Below, piece after piece: positions 54,261 through 62,831 of a DNA stretch of 64,000 nucleotides. This DNA is from Castellaniella sp034674885 (lineage in GTDB: Bacteria; Pseudomonadota; Gammaproteobacteria; Burkholderiales; Burkholderiaceae_B): NCBI RefSeq assembly GCF_034674885.1, contig NZ_JAUCDS010000004.1, positions 62,001 through 126,000 on the forward strand, in the 5' to 3' direction. A program made the position numbers and the translations under genes. The notes beneath the pieces were generated by a model. It was not told the DNA's origin. It searched no databases and saw only the letters and a list, made by a program, of their open reading frames with translations. Each line of letters opens with the position of its first letter. Position 1 is the first letter of the stretch.

Positions 54261-56537
54261 TCAGCTGCGTTGCGTGGCCAGGCCGGCATTCGCGGCGGGT
54301 GCCGACTTGCTGCCGAACAGTGCCGTGGCAACCTGCCACATGACCCCCAGGCCGCCGACGATGAAGACCACGTCGCCGAAGGTGCGCATCCAGCGCAGGG
54401 TCTGCAGGATGTCCTGCTGCATGAAGGCCTCGCTGCGAGCCCACCAGGTTCCCACGCTGATGCTGGCGTGGAACTGCATCAGGCCGATGGGCAACAGGCT
54501 GAGCACGATCATCATCACCAGACCGATGTTCATGCACCAGAACGAGGTGTTCATCAGGCCGTCGTTGAACTGCATGTTCGGCCGGATGTAGCGCAGCACG
54601 AACAGGGTGAAGCCCAGGGCCAGGAAGCCATAGACACCGAACAGGGCGGCGTGCGCGTGCACGGCGGTCGTGTTCAGACCCTGGATGTAGTAGAGCGCGA
54701 CGGGCGGGTTGACCATGAAGCCGAACACCCCGGCACCGAACATGTTCCAGAAGGCGACGCAGACGAAGAACTTCAGCGGCCAGCGCAGGTTTTCCATCCA
54801 CGGAGCGCGGGACTTCAGGCGCCAGTTTTCCCAGGCCTCATAGCCCAGCACGACCAGCGGCACGACTTCCAGTGCGCTGAACGAAGCGCCGATGGCCATG
54901 ATGGGGGTGGTGGTGCCCGAGAAGTACAGGTGGTGCATGGTGCCCGGGGTGCCACCCAGCATGAACAGCACGGCCGCAGCCAGGCTGGCCGCAGTCGCGC
55001 CCCGCTTGGACACAAGCCCCATGGTCGAGAAGATGAAGGCCAGGGCAGCGGTGGCGAACACTTCAAAGAAGCCTTCGACCCACAGGTGGACCACCCACCA
55101 GCGCCAGTATTCCATGATGGTGATGTTGGTCTTCTCGCCGTAGACCAGGCCGGCGCCGTAGAACAGGCCGATACAGATCACCGAGGCGCTGAACAGGGCC
55201 AGCAGGTTCTTGTCGCCCTTCTGCTTGAGCGCCGGCACGATGCCGCGCAGCATCAGGACCAGCCAGAACACGATGCCCAGGAACTTGCCGATCTGCCACA
55301 GGCGGCCCAGCTCGACGTACTCGTAACCCTGGTGCCCCAGCCAGAAGTTCCAGCTTTGGGGGATCAGGTGGGCGATGGCCGCGAAGTTGCCAGTGAACGA
55401 ACCGACCACGACCAGAATCAGGGCCCAGAACAGGATATCGACGCCCAGTTTCTGGAACTTCGGGTCCTTGCCGCCGTTCAGGATCGGCACCAGGAACAGA
55501 CCCGCTGCCAGGAAGCCGGTGGCGATCCAGAACAGGGCCGCCTGGATGTGCCAGGTGCGCACCAGCGAATACGGCAGCCATTCGGACACGTTGACGCCAT
55601 AGAACGTCTGGCCTTCGACCGTATAGTGCGCGGTGAAGCCGCCGATGAAGATCTGGGCGACGAACAGGGCAACCACCAGGAACAGGTACTTGCCCAGGCC
55701 CAACTGCGAATCGGTCAGCGCCATGCCCAGGATCGGGTCGCGCGCTGGCGCATCGGGTTCCTTTTCTTCCTTGCGCGTGAAGGCCCAAGCCCAGACCAGC
55801 AGGCCCACGCCGGCGATCAGGATGATCACGCTCATGATGGACCAGATGATGTTTTCCGCTGTCGGAACGTTGTCGATCAGCGGCTCATGCGGCCAGTTGT
55901 TGGTGTAGGTCGCCGTCGTGTCGGGGCGTTCGGTAGATGCTGCCCACGCCGTCCAGAAGAAGAAATTCGCCAGGCGGGCTCGCGCCTCGGCCGTCGGCAG
56001 CGTGCCTTCCTTCATGGCGAAGCTGATACGGCTCTGACGCAGCGACTGATCGTCGCCGAACAGCTTGTCGTAGTAGGCGGCCGTCTGCGTGATGGCCCGG
56101 GCGCGGCGATCGGATACCAGGGCGGTATCCGTGGCGGCATCGTAGGTGTTCTTGCGGTATTCAGCCTTGAGCTGACGCTGCAGCACCGCCTGGTTGTCGC
56201 CATCGAGCTGATCGAAATTGAGCCCGAAACGCTCTTGCGCAGCCAGGTCCAGCCAAGCCGTCAGTTCGCGGTGCAGCCAGTCGGCCGTCCAGTCGGGCGC
56301 CTGATACGCCCCATGGCCCAGGATCGAGCCCACGGTCATGCCGCCCGCCGTCTGCCAGGCCACCTGACCGTCGAGGATCTGTTCCTCGGTCATGAGAACC
56401 TGGCCGCTGGCCGTGGCGACCTGGCCCGGGATTGGAGGCGCCTGATGATAGACCTCCTTGCCCATCCATCCCAGGATACCAAATGACACCAAGAGGACGC
56501 CGATCAGCGCCCACCATAACTTCTTGTACTCACCCAT
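54261..56537 (-). CDS. norB: Quinol-dependent nitric oxide reductase (qNor)
   Basis: A 758-residue single-subunit NO reductase that reduces two NO to N2O with electrons from quinol. The N-terminal extension (about residues 1-220), with one helix and a periplasmic cytochrome-c-like domain lacking a CxxCH, marks the quinol type. The catalytic part has 12 helices with the haem and non-haem iron ligands: WHIQAALFW, the VHLWVEGFFE pair, MHHLYFSG and HAHAALFGVYGF. It detoxifies NO or completes partial denitrification. Transcription starts from a sigma-54 promoter controlled by NorR, encoded divergently. Confidence 0.96.
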   Translation of the reverse strand: MGEYKKLWWALIGVLLVSFGILGWMGKEVYHQAPPIPGQVATASGQVLMTEEQILDGQVAWQTAGGMTVGSILGHGAYQAPDWTADWLHRELTAWLDLAAQERFGLNFDQLDGDNQAVLQRQLKAEYRKNTYDAATDTALVSDRRARAITQTAAYYDKLFGDDQSLRQSRISFAMKEGTLPTAEARARLANFFFWTAWAASTERPDTTATYTNNWPHEPLIDNVPTAENIIWSIMSVIILIAGVGLLVWAWAFTRKEEKEPDAPARDPILGMALTDSQLGLGKYLFLVVALFVAQIFIGGFTAHYTVEGQTFYGVNVSEWLPYSLVRTWHIQAALFWIATGFLAAGLFLVPILNGGKDPKFQKLGVDILFWALILVVVGSFTGNFAAIAHLIPQSWNFWLGHQGYEYVELGRLWQIGKFLGIVFWLVLMLRGIVPALKQKGDKNLLALFSASVICIGLFYGAGLVYGEKTNITIMEYWRWWVVHLWVEGFFEVFATAALAFIFSTMGLVSKRGATAASLAAAVLFMLGGTPGTMHHLYFSGTTTPIMAIGASFSALEVVPLVVLGYEAWENWRLKSRAPWMENLRWPLKFFVCVAFWNMFGAGVFGFMVNPPVALYYIQGLNTTAVHAHAALFGVYGFLALGFTLFVLRYIRPNMQFNDGLMNTSFWCMNIGLVMMIVLSLLPIGLMQFHASISVGTWWARSEAFMQQDILQTLRWMRTFGDVVFIVGGLGVMWQVATALFGSKSAPAANAGLATQRS

Positions 56538-56616
56538 CCTGCGCTCCTTCTGCAGCTGTGAGGATTGCTGAATCGCGCCGGAAGGCGCTCCCTTTTTTCA
56601 CTTCACATTTCATCAA

Positions 56617-56631
56617 GCAAAAACTGTGCCA
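56617..56631 (-). promoter_or_regulatory. Sigma-54 promoter for norB
   Basis: On the minus strand the sequence reads TGGCACAGTTTTTGC, a full match to TGGCAC-N5-TTGC with the required GG and GC 10 bases apart. It points to norB with an untranslated leader of about 70 bases. Confidence 0.88.
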
Positions 56632-56653
56632 GTTGCAAAACCTAGGGAAAACA

Positions 56654-56667
56654 CTGATATAGATCAA
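56654..56667. promoter_or_regulatory. FNR/Dnr-type binding site
   Basis: CTGAT-ATAG-ATCAA matches TTGAT-N4-ATCAA at nine of ten positions. It lies between the norB promoter and the NorR sites. It could link expression to oxygen or NO through a CRP/FNR protein, or act on norR; direction is not clear. Confidence 0.55.
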
Positions 56668-56671
56668 AAGA

Positions 56672-56728
56672 GGTAATTTCTACCCGATCGAATGGGGTAC
56701 AAATCACCCTGGGATGGTCTAAATTACC
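56672..56728. promoter_or_regulatory. Three NorR enhancer sites GGT-N7-ACC
   Basis: GGTAATTTCTACC at 56672-56684, GGTACAAATCACC at 56696-56708 and GGTCTAAATTACC at 56716-56728 all fit GGT-N7-ACC exactly. This triple arrangement is the known NorR-binding pattern of Ralstonia. Centres are 24 and 20 bases apart and 70-120 bases upstream of the norB start. The third site ends three bases before the norR ATG, so NorR probably represses or tunes its own gene. Confidence 0.88.
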
Positions 56729-56731
56729 GTC

Positions 56732-58303
56732 ATGGAAACCCAACTACTGACCGACCTGACGGTGGACCTGCCCGACGGCGTACGACTGCAGCGGGCGGCC
56801 ACGGCGATCCGGCGGGCGTTTTCCTGCGATGCCGTCGGATTGCTGAGGCTCGACGACCACGACACCCTGCATCTGGTGGCGGCATCGGGCCTGGCGCACG
56901 AAGCCCTGGGCCGGCGTTTCGTCGTGGGACAGCACCCTCGTTTCGCAGCCATCCTGTCGCGCCCTGAACCTACCTGGTTCGACCCCGACAGCCTGCTGCC
57001 CGACCCCTACGACGGCCTGCTGGACGATCGCAAGGGATCCCCTTTGCCCGTCCACGATTGCCTGGGCATGCCGATCTACCATCAAGACCAGCCCTGGGGC
57101 ATCATGACGCTGGATGCCTTAACCACCGGCACCTTCGACGAGGCCGCCCGTGCGCGGCTGCAACAGCTGAGCCTGATGCTGCAGACCGCCGTACGGGTCA
57201 CCGACCTGGAACGGGACAACCGGCGCCTGCGCCAGCTGGGCACATCCCAACAAGGCATCGAGCGCATCGGAGAAACCACCGAGATCCTGGGCCGCAGCGA
57301 AGCCATCCAGTCCCTGCTGCACGAGCTGGACCTGGTCGCGGATTCCGACTTGCCCATCCTGTTGCTGGGCGAAACCGGAGTAGGCAAGGAACTGTTCGCC
57401 CGACGACTGCATCGCCATTCACGCCGCAGCCGCCAGGCCATGATCCAGGTGAACTGCGCGGCCCTGCCCGAATCCCTGGCGGAAAGCGAGCTGTTCGGCC
57501 ACGTGAAGGGCGCGTTCTCCGGGGCCACGGCCGACCGGCCTGGGCGTTTCGAGGCCGCGCAGGGCGGCACCCTGTTCCTGGACGAGGTCGGCGAACTGCC
57601 ACTCAGCCTGCAGGCCAAGCTGCTGCGTGTCCTGCAGAACGGCGAAATCCAGCGCCTGGGCACGGACCAGACCATCAAGACCGATGTGCGCATCATCGCC
57701 GCCACCAACCGCGACCTGAAGGCCAATACCCAGGCAGGCCTGTTCCGGGCCGACCTGTACCACCGGCTGTCGGTCTACCCCATCCCGATTCCACCGCTGC
57801 GCGAACGCGATCGCGACGTCCTGATCCTGGCCGGGCATTTCCTGGAATTCAACCGCGCACGCCTGGGACTGCGCGGCGTGCGCCTGTCCTACGAGGCCGA
57901 GCAGGCGCTGCGGCAGTATCCCTGGCCGGGCAATGTGCGCGAACTGGAACACGTCATCAGCCGCGCCGCGCTGAAGACGCTCAGCCGGGGCGCCTCGCGC
58001 GACCAAGTGCTGACCATCGAAGCCGCGCTGCTGGACCTGGACATCCCACCAACGGCCGACGACGTGCCCGCGCAGCCCGGTGCCGCAACGCCGCCCCTTG
58101 TCGACGCCGCGCCGGATGCCGTCGACCTGGGTGACATCCCGCCACTGCGAACCACCGTGGACGAATGCCAGCGTCAGGCCATCCGCCAGGCCCTGGCCGC
58201 CGCCGATGACAACTGGGCCCAGGCTGCCAAGGCGCTGGGGCTGGACGCCAGCAACCTGCACAAGCTGGCCAAGCGCCTGGACATGAAGCCGCATCCTCGC
58301 TAA
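56732..58303 (+). CDS. norR: NO-responsive sigma-54 activator NorR
   Basis: A 523-residue enhancer-binding protein. The N-terminal GAF domain (about 1-165) senses NO through mononuclear iron; Arg70, Asp94, Cys110 and Asp128 are spaced like the E. coli iron ligands. The AAA+ domain has Walker A GETGVGKE, then GAFSGA in place of the usual sigma-54-contacting GAFTGA, Walker B GGTLFLDE, and the arginine-finger region. A Fis-type helix-turn-helix ends the protein (NWAQAAKALGLDASNLHKLA). It is divergent from norB and activates it from three sites. Confidence 0.95.
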   Translation: METQLLTDLTVDLPDGVRLQRAATAIRRAFSCDAVGLLRLDDHDTLHLVAASGLAHEALGRRFVVGQHPRFAAILSRPEPTWFDPDSLLPDPYDGLLDDRKGSPLPVHDCLGMPIYHQDQPWGIMTLDALTTGTFDEAARARLQQLSLMLQTAVRVTDLERDNRRLRQLGTSQQGIERIGETTEILGRSEAIQSLLHELDLVADSDLPILLLGETGVGKELFARRLHRHSRRSRQAMIQVNCAALPESLAESELFGHVKGAFSGATADRPGRFEAAQGGTLFLDEVGELPLSLQAKLLRVLQNGEIQRLGTDQTIKTDVRIIAATNRDLKANTQAGLFRADLYHRLSVYPIPIPPLRERDRDVLILAGHFLEFNRARLGLRGVRLSYEAEQALRQYPWPGNVRELEHVISRAALKTLSRGASRDQVLTIEAALLDLDIPPTADDVPAQPGAATPPLVDAAPDAVDLGDIPPLRTTVDECQRQAIRQALAAADDNWAQAAKALGLDASNLHKLAKRLDMKPHPR

Positions 58304-58417
58304 AGAAACCTTTCCGATCTTTCGCCATCCAACCTAAAATGCCTCGCACGCCACCCCGTTGCCGGGAACACGCGCGGCATGCGGATCGACCCCCCTGATT
58401 GGAAGGACACGACATTC

Positions 58418-60214
58418 ATGGCATGGCAAGACATCCTGATCGAAAGCGGCCTGTGGCTGGCCAAGGCCTATGTGCTGACCGTGCTGGCCGGCGCCGCCGC
58501 CATCTGGGGAATGCGACGCTTCACCCGCTGGGGAGATCAGTTCTGGCGGCTGAGCGCAGACTTCTTTTCCCCGCGCCGCAATTGGCGACCCCTGGCAGGG
58601 GTGGCGCTGATCCTGCTGCTGACCCTGGGAGCCGTGCGTCTGGATGTGCTGTTTTCCAACTGGTACAACACCATGTACAGCGCCCTGCAAGCTCTGGACG
58701 CGCCCGGCTTCTGGGCCGCCATGCTGCTGTTCGCCCTGCTGGCCGCCGTCCACGTGGTGCGATCCCTGTTCGACTTCTATGTGCAGCAGGCCTTCGTCGT
58801 GCACTGGCGCGAATGGCTGAACGAACGCCTGCTCAGCCGCTGGATGGAACAGCAGGCCTACTACCGTTCGCAGTCGCTCAGCCATCTGGCTGACAACCCG
58901 GACCAGCGGATCCAGCAGGACATCACCAGCTTCGCCAGCACGTCCATGACGCTGGCCGTAGGGCTGATCAACGCCGTGGTGTCCACCATCGCCTTCACCC
59001 TGATCCTGTGGCACCTGTCGGGCCCCATGACCGTGCTGGGCCACGAAATTCCCCGGGCCATGGTGTTCCTGGTCTTCATCTACGTCTTTCTGGCCACCAT
59101 CCTGGCGATCTGGATCGGCAAGCCGCTGATCCGCCTGAACTTCCTGAACGAGAAGCTGAACGCCGACTACCGTTACGCCCTGGTGCGAGTGCGCGAGTAC
59201 GCCGAGAGCATTGCCTTTTACCGGGGCGAACGCGTCGAAGGCCGCACCCTGCGCCATTGGTTCGCCGAAGTGATCGGCAATGCCTGGGACATCATCTACC
59301 GGTCGCTGAAATTCCTGGGCTTCAACTTCGTCGTCACACAGACGGCCGTGGTCTTTCCTTTCATCATCCAGGCCGCGCGCTTCTTTTCCAAGCAGATCAG
59401 CCTGGGCGACCTGATCCAGACTGCCCAGGCCTTCGGCCAGTTGCAGACCAACCTGTCGTTCTTTCGCAATGTGTACGACAGCTTCGCCACCTATCGCGCA
59501 ACCCTGGACCGTCTGACCGGTTTCGACGCCACCATCGATGCCGCCCGCCAGATGGTGCTGCCCGACACGCGCCAGGACGGCAGCCGCCTGGCCCTGCAGG
59601 GCCTGACGGTCTGCCGCCCCGACGGGCACGCGCTGCTGAAGGACCTGAGCCTGGAAGTGGACCCGATCCACCCCGTGCTGGTGCGCGGGCCGTCCGGGTC
59701 GGGCAAGACGACACTGCTGCGCACCATCGCCGGCATCTGGCCATACGGGTCCGGCGAGATCATCCGTCCCGAGGCCTCGTCGCTGTTCCTGGCGCAAAAA
59801 CCCTATCTGCCCCTGGGCACCCTGCGCCAGGCCCTGCACTATCCGCAGCCGGTCGACCAGGTGCCGGCCGGCCAGGACGAGGCCATCCTGGACCTGGTGC
59901 AGCTGGGCCACCTGCGCGACCACCTGGACGTCGAGGACGACTGGACCCGCATCCTGTCGCTGGGTGAGCAGCAGCGCCTGGCCTTTGGCCGCCTGCTGAT
60001 CGCGCGCCCGGACGCCGCCTTCCTGGACGAGGCCACGTCCGCCATGGATGAGGGCCTGGAAGACGCCATGTACCGGCTGCTGCGCGAACAGCTGCCCACC
60101 ACCCGGGTCATCAGCGTGGGCCACCGCAGCACCCTGCGACGCCATCATGGGGCCGAACTGGTCCTGGAAGGCGAAGGCGGCGGCTGGCAGCTGCATCCGA
60201 TCACGGCGCACTGA
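58418..60214 (+). CDS. SbmA/BacA-like ABC transporter, fused permease and ATPase
   Basis: A 598-residue fusion of a membrane domain with about six helices and a C-terminal ATPase. The membrane part resembles SbmA/BacA (FSNWYNTMYSALQALD, RWREW/HWREWLNERLLSRWM, DNPDQRIQQDI), and the ATPase has Walker A GPSGSGKT, signature LSLGEQQRLAFGRLL and Walker B AAFLDEATSAMD. Relatives such as YddA and BclA move peptides or very-long-chain lipids. The ATG at 58418 follows GGAAGGA; a start at 58379 would add 13 residues. Substrate is unknown. It begins 114 bases after norR. Confidence 0.9.
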   Translation: MAWQDILIESGLWLAKAYVLTVLAGAAAIWGMRRFTRWGDQFWRLSADFFSPRRNWRPLAGVALILLLTLGAVRLDVLFSNWYNTMYSALQALDAPGFWAAMLLFALLAAVHVVRSLFDFYVQQAFVVHWREWLNERLLSRWMEQQAYYRSQSLSHLADNPDQRIQQDITSFASTSMTLAVGLINAVVSTIAFTLILWHLSGPMTVLGHEIPRAMVFLVFIYVFLATILAIWIGKPLIRLNFLNEKLNADYRYALVRVREYAESIAFYRGERVEGRTLRHWFAEVIGNAWDIIYRSLKFLGFNFVVTQTAVVFPFIIQAARFFSKQISLGDLIQTAQAFGQLQTNLSFFRNVYDSFATYRATLDRLTGFDATIDAARQMVLPDTRQDGSRLALQGLTVCRPDGHALLKDLSLEVDPIHPVLVRGPSGSGKTTLLRTIAGIWPYGSGEIIRPEASSLFLAQKPYLPLGTLRQALHYPQPVDQVPAGQDEAILDLVQLGHLRDHLDVEDDWTRILSLGEQQRLAFGRLLIARPDAAFLDEATSAMDEGLEDAMYRLLREQLPTTRVISVGHRSTLRRHHGAELVLEGEGGGWQLHPITAH

Positions 60215-60326
60215 AGCAGGACATCGGCATCCAGGCGGGCGCGCTCCTGGATGCGCACAGACCGCCCCCGGCACGATCAACTACACTGGCGCCGATCCAT
60301 CCGACCCAATCCCGAAGAACTCGCCC

Positions 60327-60713
60327 ATGACCGATTACTACTTTCCCATCAAGCACCTGCACATGACGGCCGTCGGCCTGAGCATCATTCTGTTCGTGAT
60401 CCGCGCCTACTGGTCGGTCACGGGATCCGCCCTGTTGCAGCGCCGGCTGGTGCGCATCCTGCCGCACGTGGTCGATACCGTGCTGCTGGTCTGCGGGGTG
60501 ATCCTGGCGGCCATGATCGGCCCCAACCAGCCCTGGATCCTGACCAAGATCGTGCTGCTGGTCGCCTATATCGGCGTGGGCACCATTGCCATCAAACGCG
60601 GACGCACCACCCGGGGCCGCCTGACGGCCGCCCTGATCGCCATCGCGATCTTCGCCTACATTGTGGGCGTGGCCATCACGAAGAATTCCGGGTCCTGGTT
60701 CTCGATGCTATAA
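60327..60713 (+). CDS. SirB2-family membrane protein
   Basis: A 128-residue protein with four membrane helices, beginning MTDYYFPIKHLHMTAVGLSI and ending near NSGSWFSML. It belongs to the SirB family (invasion gene expression up-regulator), whose molecular role is unknown. The start at 60327 is the first ATG that gives the full family N terminus; an upstream in-frame start at 60048 lies in the ABC gene. It is convergent with the next gene and their stop codons overlap by six bases. Confidence 0.88.
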   Translation: MTDYYFPIKHLHMTAVGLSIILFVIRAYWSVTGSALLQRRLVRILPHVVDTVLLVCGVILAAMIGPNQPWILTKIVLLVAYIGVGTIAIKRGRTTRGRLTAALIAIAIFAYIVGVAITKNSGSWFSML

Positions 60714-61787
60714 GCTGCCCATGCCCCACTGCACGGCCAGGCTGCTGAGCGACACCGCCGCCCAGACGCCCAGGCCCAGCAGCAGCGGCCGCACGCCTGC
60801 CACCGCCATACGACGCAGGTCGGACGAAAGGCCGATGGCCGTCAGCGCCATGATGATCAGGAACTGCGACCCCAGGTGCAGGAAGGACAGCAGGGATTCC
60901 GGAATCAGCCCCAGGGACCGGACGCCCGAGGCCGCCAGAAACCACAGGATGAACCAGGGGAAGATCTGCGCCAGCGACACACGGGTTTCCGCCTGGCGCG
61001 CGCGCCAGGCCGTCCACAGGGCCAGGCCGATGCAGATGGGAATGATCAGGGTGGCCCGGGTCAGCTTGACGATGGTGGCGATGTCGCCCGCCGCCGTGCT
61101 GTAGCTGTAGCCGGCGGCCACCACCGACGACGTGTCGTTGATGGCCGTGCCCGCCCACAGCCCAAAGCCCGCGTCGCTCAGGCCCATCCAGTGCCCCAGG
61201 GGCGGAAACACCAGCACCGCCACGACGTTGAACAGGAAGATGGTGGAAATCGCCAGGGCGGTATCGTGGTCGTCCGGCTTGATGATGGGGGCCACGGCCG
61301 CGATGGCGGACCCCCCGCAGATGGCTGTCCCGACCCCGATCAGGGTGCGCAGGTGGCCGGTCAGGCCCAGCCACCTGCCCAGCAGCCACGCTGCGACGAA
61401 GGCGGTGGTCAGCGTCACCAGCGTCACGGCCAGCGACGAGGCCCCGGTCTGCACGACCTGCCCCAGGCTGAGGCCGAAGCCCAGGCCGATGATCGACCAT
61501 TTCAGCACCTGGCGGCTGCTGTAGCCGATGCCCGGCACGAAGACCGGAGAGACCCCCAGCACGTTGCGCCACAACATCCCCAGCAAAATCCCCATGACCG
61601 GCCCGCCGATCAGCGGGAACCAGCGCCCCAGCTGCCAGGCCACCACGGCCAGCCCGCCCGACAGGGCGACGCCGTACCAGCGTGACGGCGCACGCGGCCG
61701 CCCGTCGGCAGGGCTGGAAGCCGCCGCCCGACCTGAGGCGGGCAGCGGATGGGGAACGGCAGAGATCGGCAACATGAAGACATCCAT
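60708..61787 (-). CDS. YeiH-type putative sulfate exporter (UPF0324)
   Basis: A 359-residue membrane protein with about ten helices. Motifs such as GGPVMGILLGMLWRN, KWSIIGLGFGLSL, GVGTAICGGSAIAA and AGTAINDTSSVVAAGYSYS are typical of the UPF0324/YeiH family. Members are linked to sulfur compounds and are often annotated as sulfate exporters; the substrate here is not proven. ATG at 61787 was chosen; 61775 is also possible, and an earlier in-frame start at 61859 lies in the regulatory region. It diverges from a LysR gene, like yeiH-yeiE in E. coli. Confidence 0.88.
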   Translation of the reverse strand: MDVFMLPISAVPHPLPASGRAAASSPADGRPRAPSRWYGVALSGGLAVVAWQLGRWFPLIGGPVMGILLGMLWRNVLGVSPVFVPGIGYSSRQVLKWSIIGLGFGLSLGQVVQTGASSLAVTLVTLTTAFVAAWLLGRWLGLTGHLRTLIGVGTAICGGSAIAAVAPIIKPDDHDTALAISTIFLFNVVAVLVFPPLGHWMGLSDAGFGLWAGTAINDTSSVVAAGYSYSTAAGDIATIVKLTRATLIIPICIGLALWTAWRARQAETRVSLAQIFPWFILWFLAASGVRSLGLIPESLLSFLHLGSQFLIIMALTAIGLSSDLRRMAVAGVRPLLLGLGVWAAVSLSSLAVQWGMGSL

Positions 61788-61852
61788 GAAAAAGTAGGGC
61801 CGATTGCATTCTAGGGAAACCCAGCCAATCAATAAATTCAGTAATAATGACA

Positions 61853-61898
61853 AATCCAATCAAAAAAATTGATGGATTAGCCGATTGCCGCCTACAAT
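61853..61898. promoter_or_regulatory. Imperfect palindrome and overlapping promoter between YeiH and LysR genes
   Basis: AATCCAATCAA and TTGATGGATT (61853-61878) form an inverted repeat with one extra base, around an AAAA centre, suitable for a LysR-type regulator. A promoter for the LysR gene overlaps it: TTGATG (61869-61874), 18 bases, TACAAT (61893-61898). The overlap suggests that the regulator controls itself as well as the exporter. Confidence 0.55.
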
Positions 61899-61931
61899 GA
61901 CTACTGCCCGCAGACACCGGAGTCCCGCATC

Positions 61932-62831
61932 ATGATCGGCCTGAGCATCCGCCAGCTGGAGGTCTTCGACGCCGTCGCCACCACCGGCAGCGTGCGCCGC
62001 GCAGCCGAGCAGCTGCACCTGACGCAGCCGGCCATCAGCATGGCCCTGGCGGAACTGGAACGGCAACTGGGCGGCACCCTGTTCGACCGTGAGCGCGGCC
62101 GCCTGCGCCTGAATGCCCAGGGCGCCGAACAACTGCCCCTGGCCCGGGAAATCCTGGAACGCCTGCAGGACATGCAACGCCGCCACCCCGGCACCCAGGA
62201 CACCCTGAGCGGCGCCCTGCGCATCGGCGCCAGCAACACCGTGGGCAACTATCTGGTGGGGGAACTTCTGGGCCCCATCGTGGCCCAACACCCCATGATT
62301 GCGCTGCATCTCACCGTGGACAACACCCGGGAAGTCGTCGGCATGCTGCTGGACCACGCCATCGACATCGCCTGTGTCGAAGGCCCCGTTCACCACGCGC
62401 GGCTGGACACCCTGACCTGGCGCAGCGACGCACTGGTCGTCTGTGCGGCGCCGTCGCATCCGCTGGCCCGGCGCCCACGCCTGAAGGCCTCGGACTTCGC
62501 GGATGCCCACTGGATCCTGCGCGAACGCGGGTCCGCCACCCGCAGTCTGACCGAACAGGCGCTGACTGCCCTGCCGCCCGGCCGCATCCTGCTGGAACTC
62601 GGCCAGATCGAAGCGATCAAGCAGGCCGTCATCGCCGGCCTGGGCATCGCCTGCCTGCCCTACGCAGCCACGCTGGACGCTGTCGCCACTGGTCGGCTGC
62701 AGGTGCTGCGCACCCCTTTCCTGAATCTGGACCGGCGTCTGTCCCTGGTGCTGCACCGCAGCCGCTATCGCGGTACGCTGATCGAAGCATTCCTGCATTC
62801 CCTGGAGGTTGATACCCATGCCCAAGACTGA
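61932..62831 (+). CDS. LysR-family transcriptional regulator
   Basis: A 299-residue LysR regulator. The N-terminal helix-turn-helix has RQLEVFDAVATTGSVRRAAEQL and LTQPAISMALAELERQLG; the rest is a periplasmic-binding-like effector domain (GALRIGASNTVGNYLV, then a lobe with GIACLPYAATLD). It is divergent from a YeiH-type exporter, as YeiE is in enterics, so regulation of that gene is likely. Its effector is unknown. Its 3' end overlaps the next gene by 14 bases. Confidence 0.93.
   Translation: MIGLSIRQLEVFDAVATTGSVRRAAEQLHLTQPAISMALAELERQLGGTLFDRERGRLRLNAQGAEQLPLAREILERLQDMQRRHPGTQDTLSGALRIGASNTVGNYLVGELLGPIVAQHPMIALHLTVDNTREVVGMLLDHAIDIACVEGPVHHARLDTLTWRSDALVVCAAPSHPLARRPRLKASDFADAHWILRERGSATRSLTEQALTALPPGRILLELGQIEAIKQAVIAGLGIACLPYAATLDAVATGRLQVLRTPFLNLDRRLSLVLHRSRYRGTLIEAFLHSLEVDTHAQD

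Noticed and set aside
53538..56486. 982-codon plus-strand open frame opposite norB
   Set aside because: It starts inside gnd in another frame and lies mostly antisense to norB. It has the Gln/His/Arg-rich composition of a GC-rich shadow frame and no domain.
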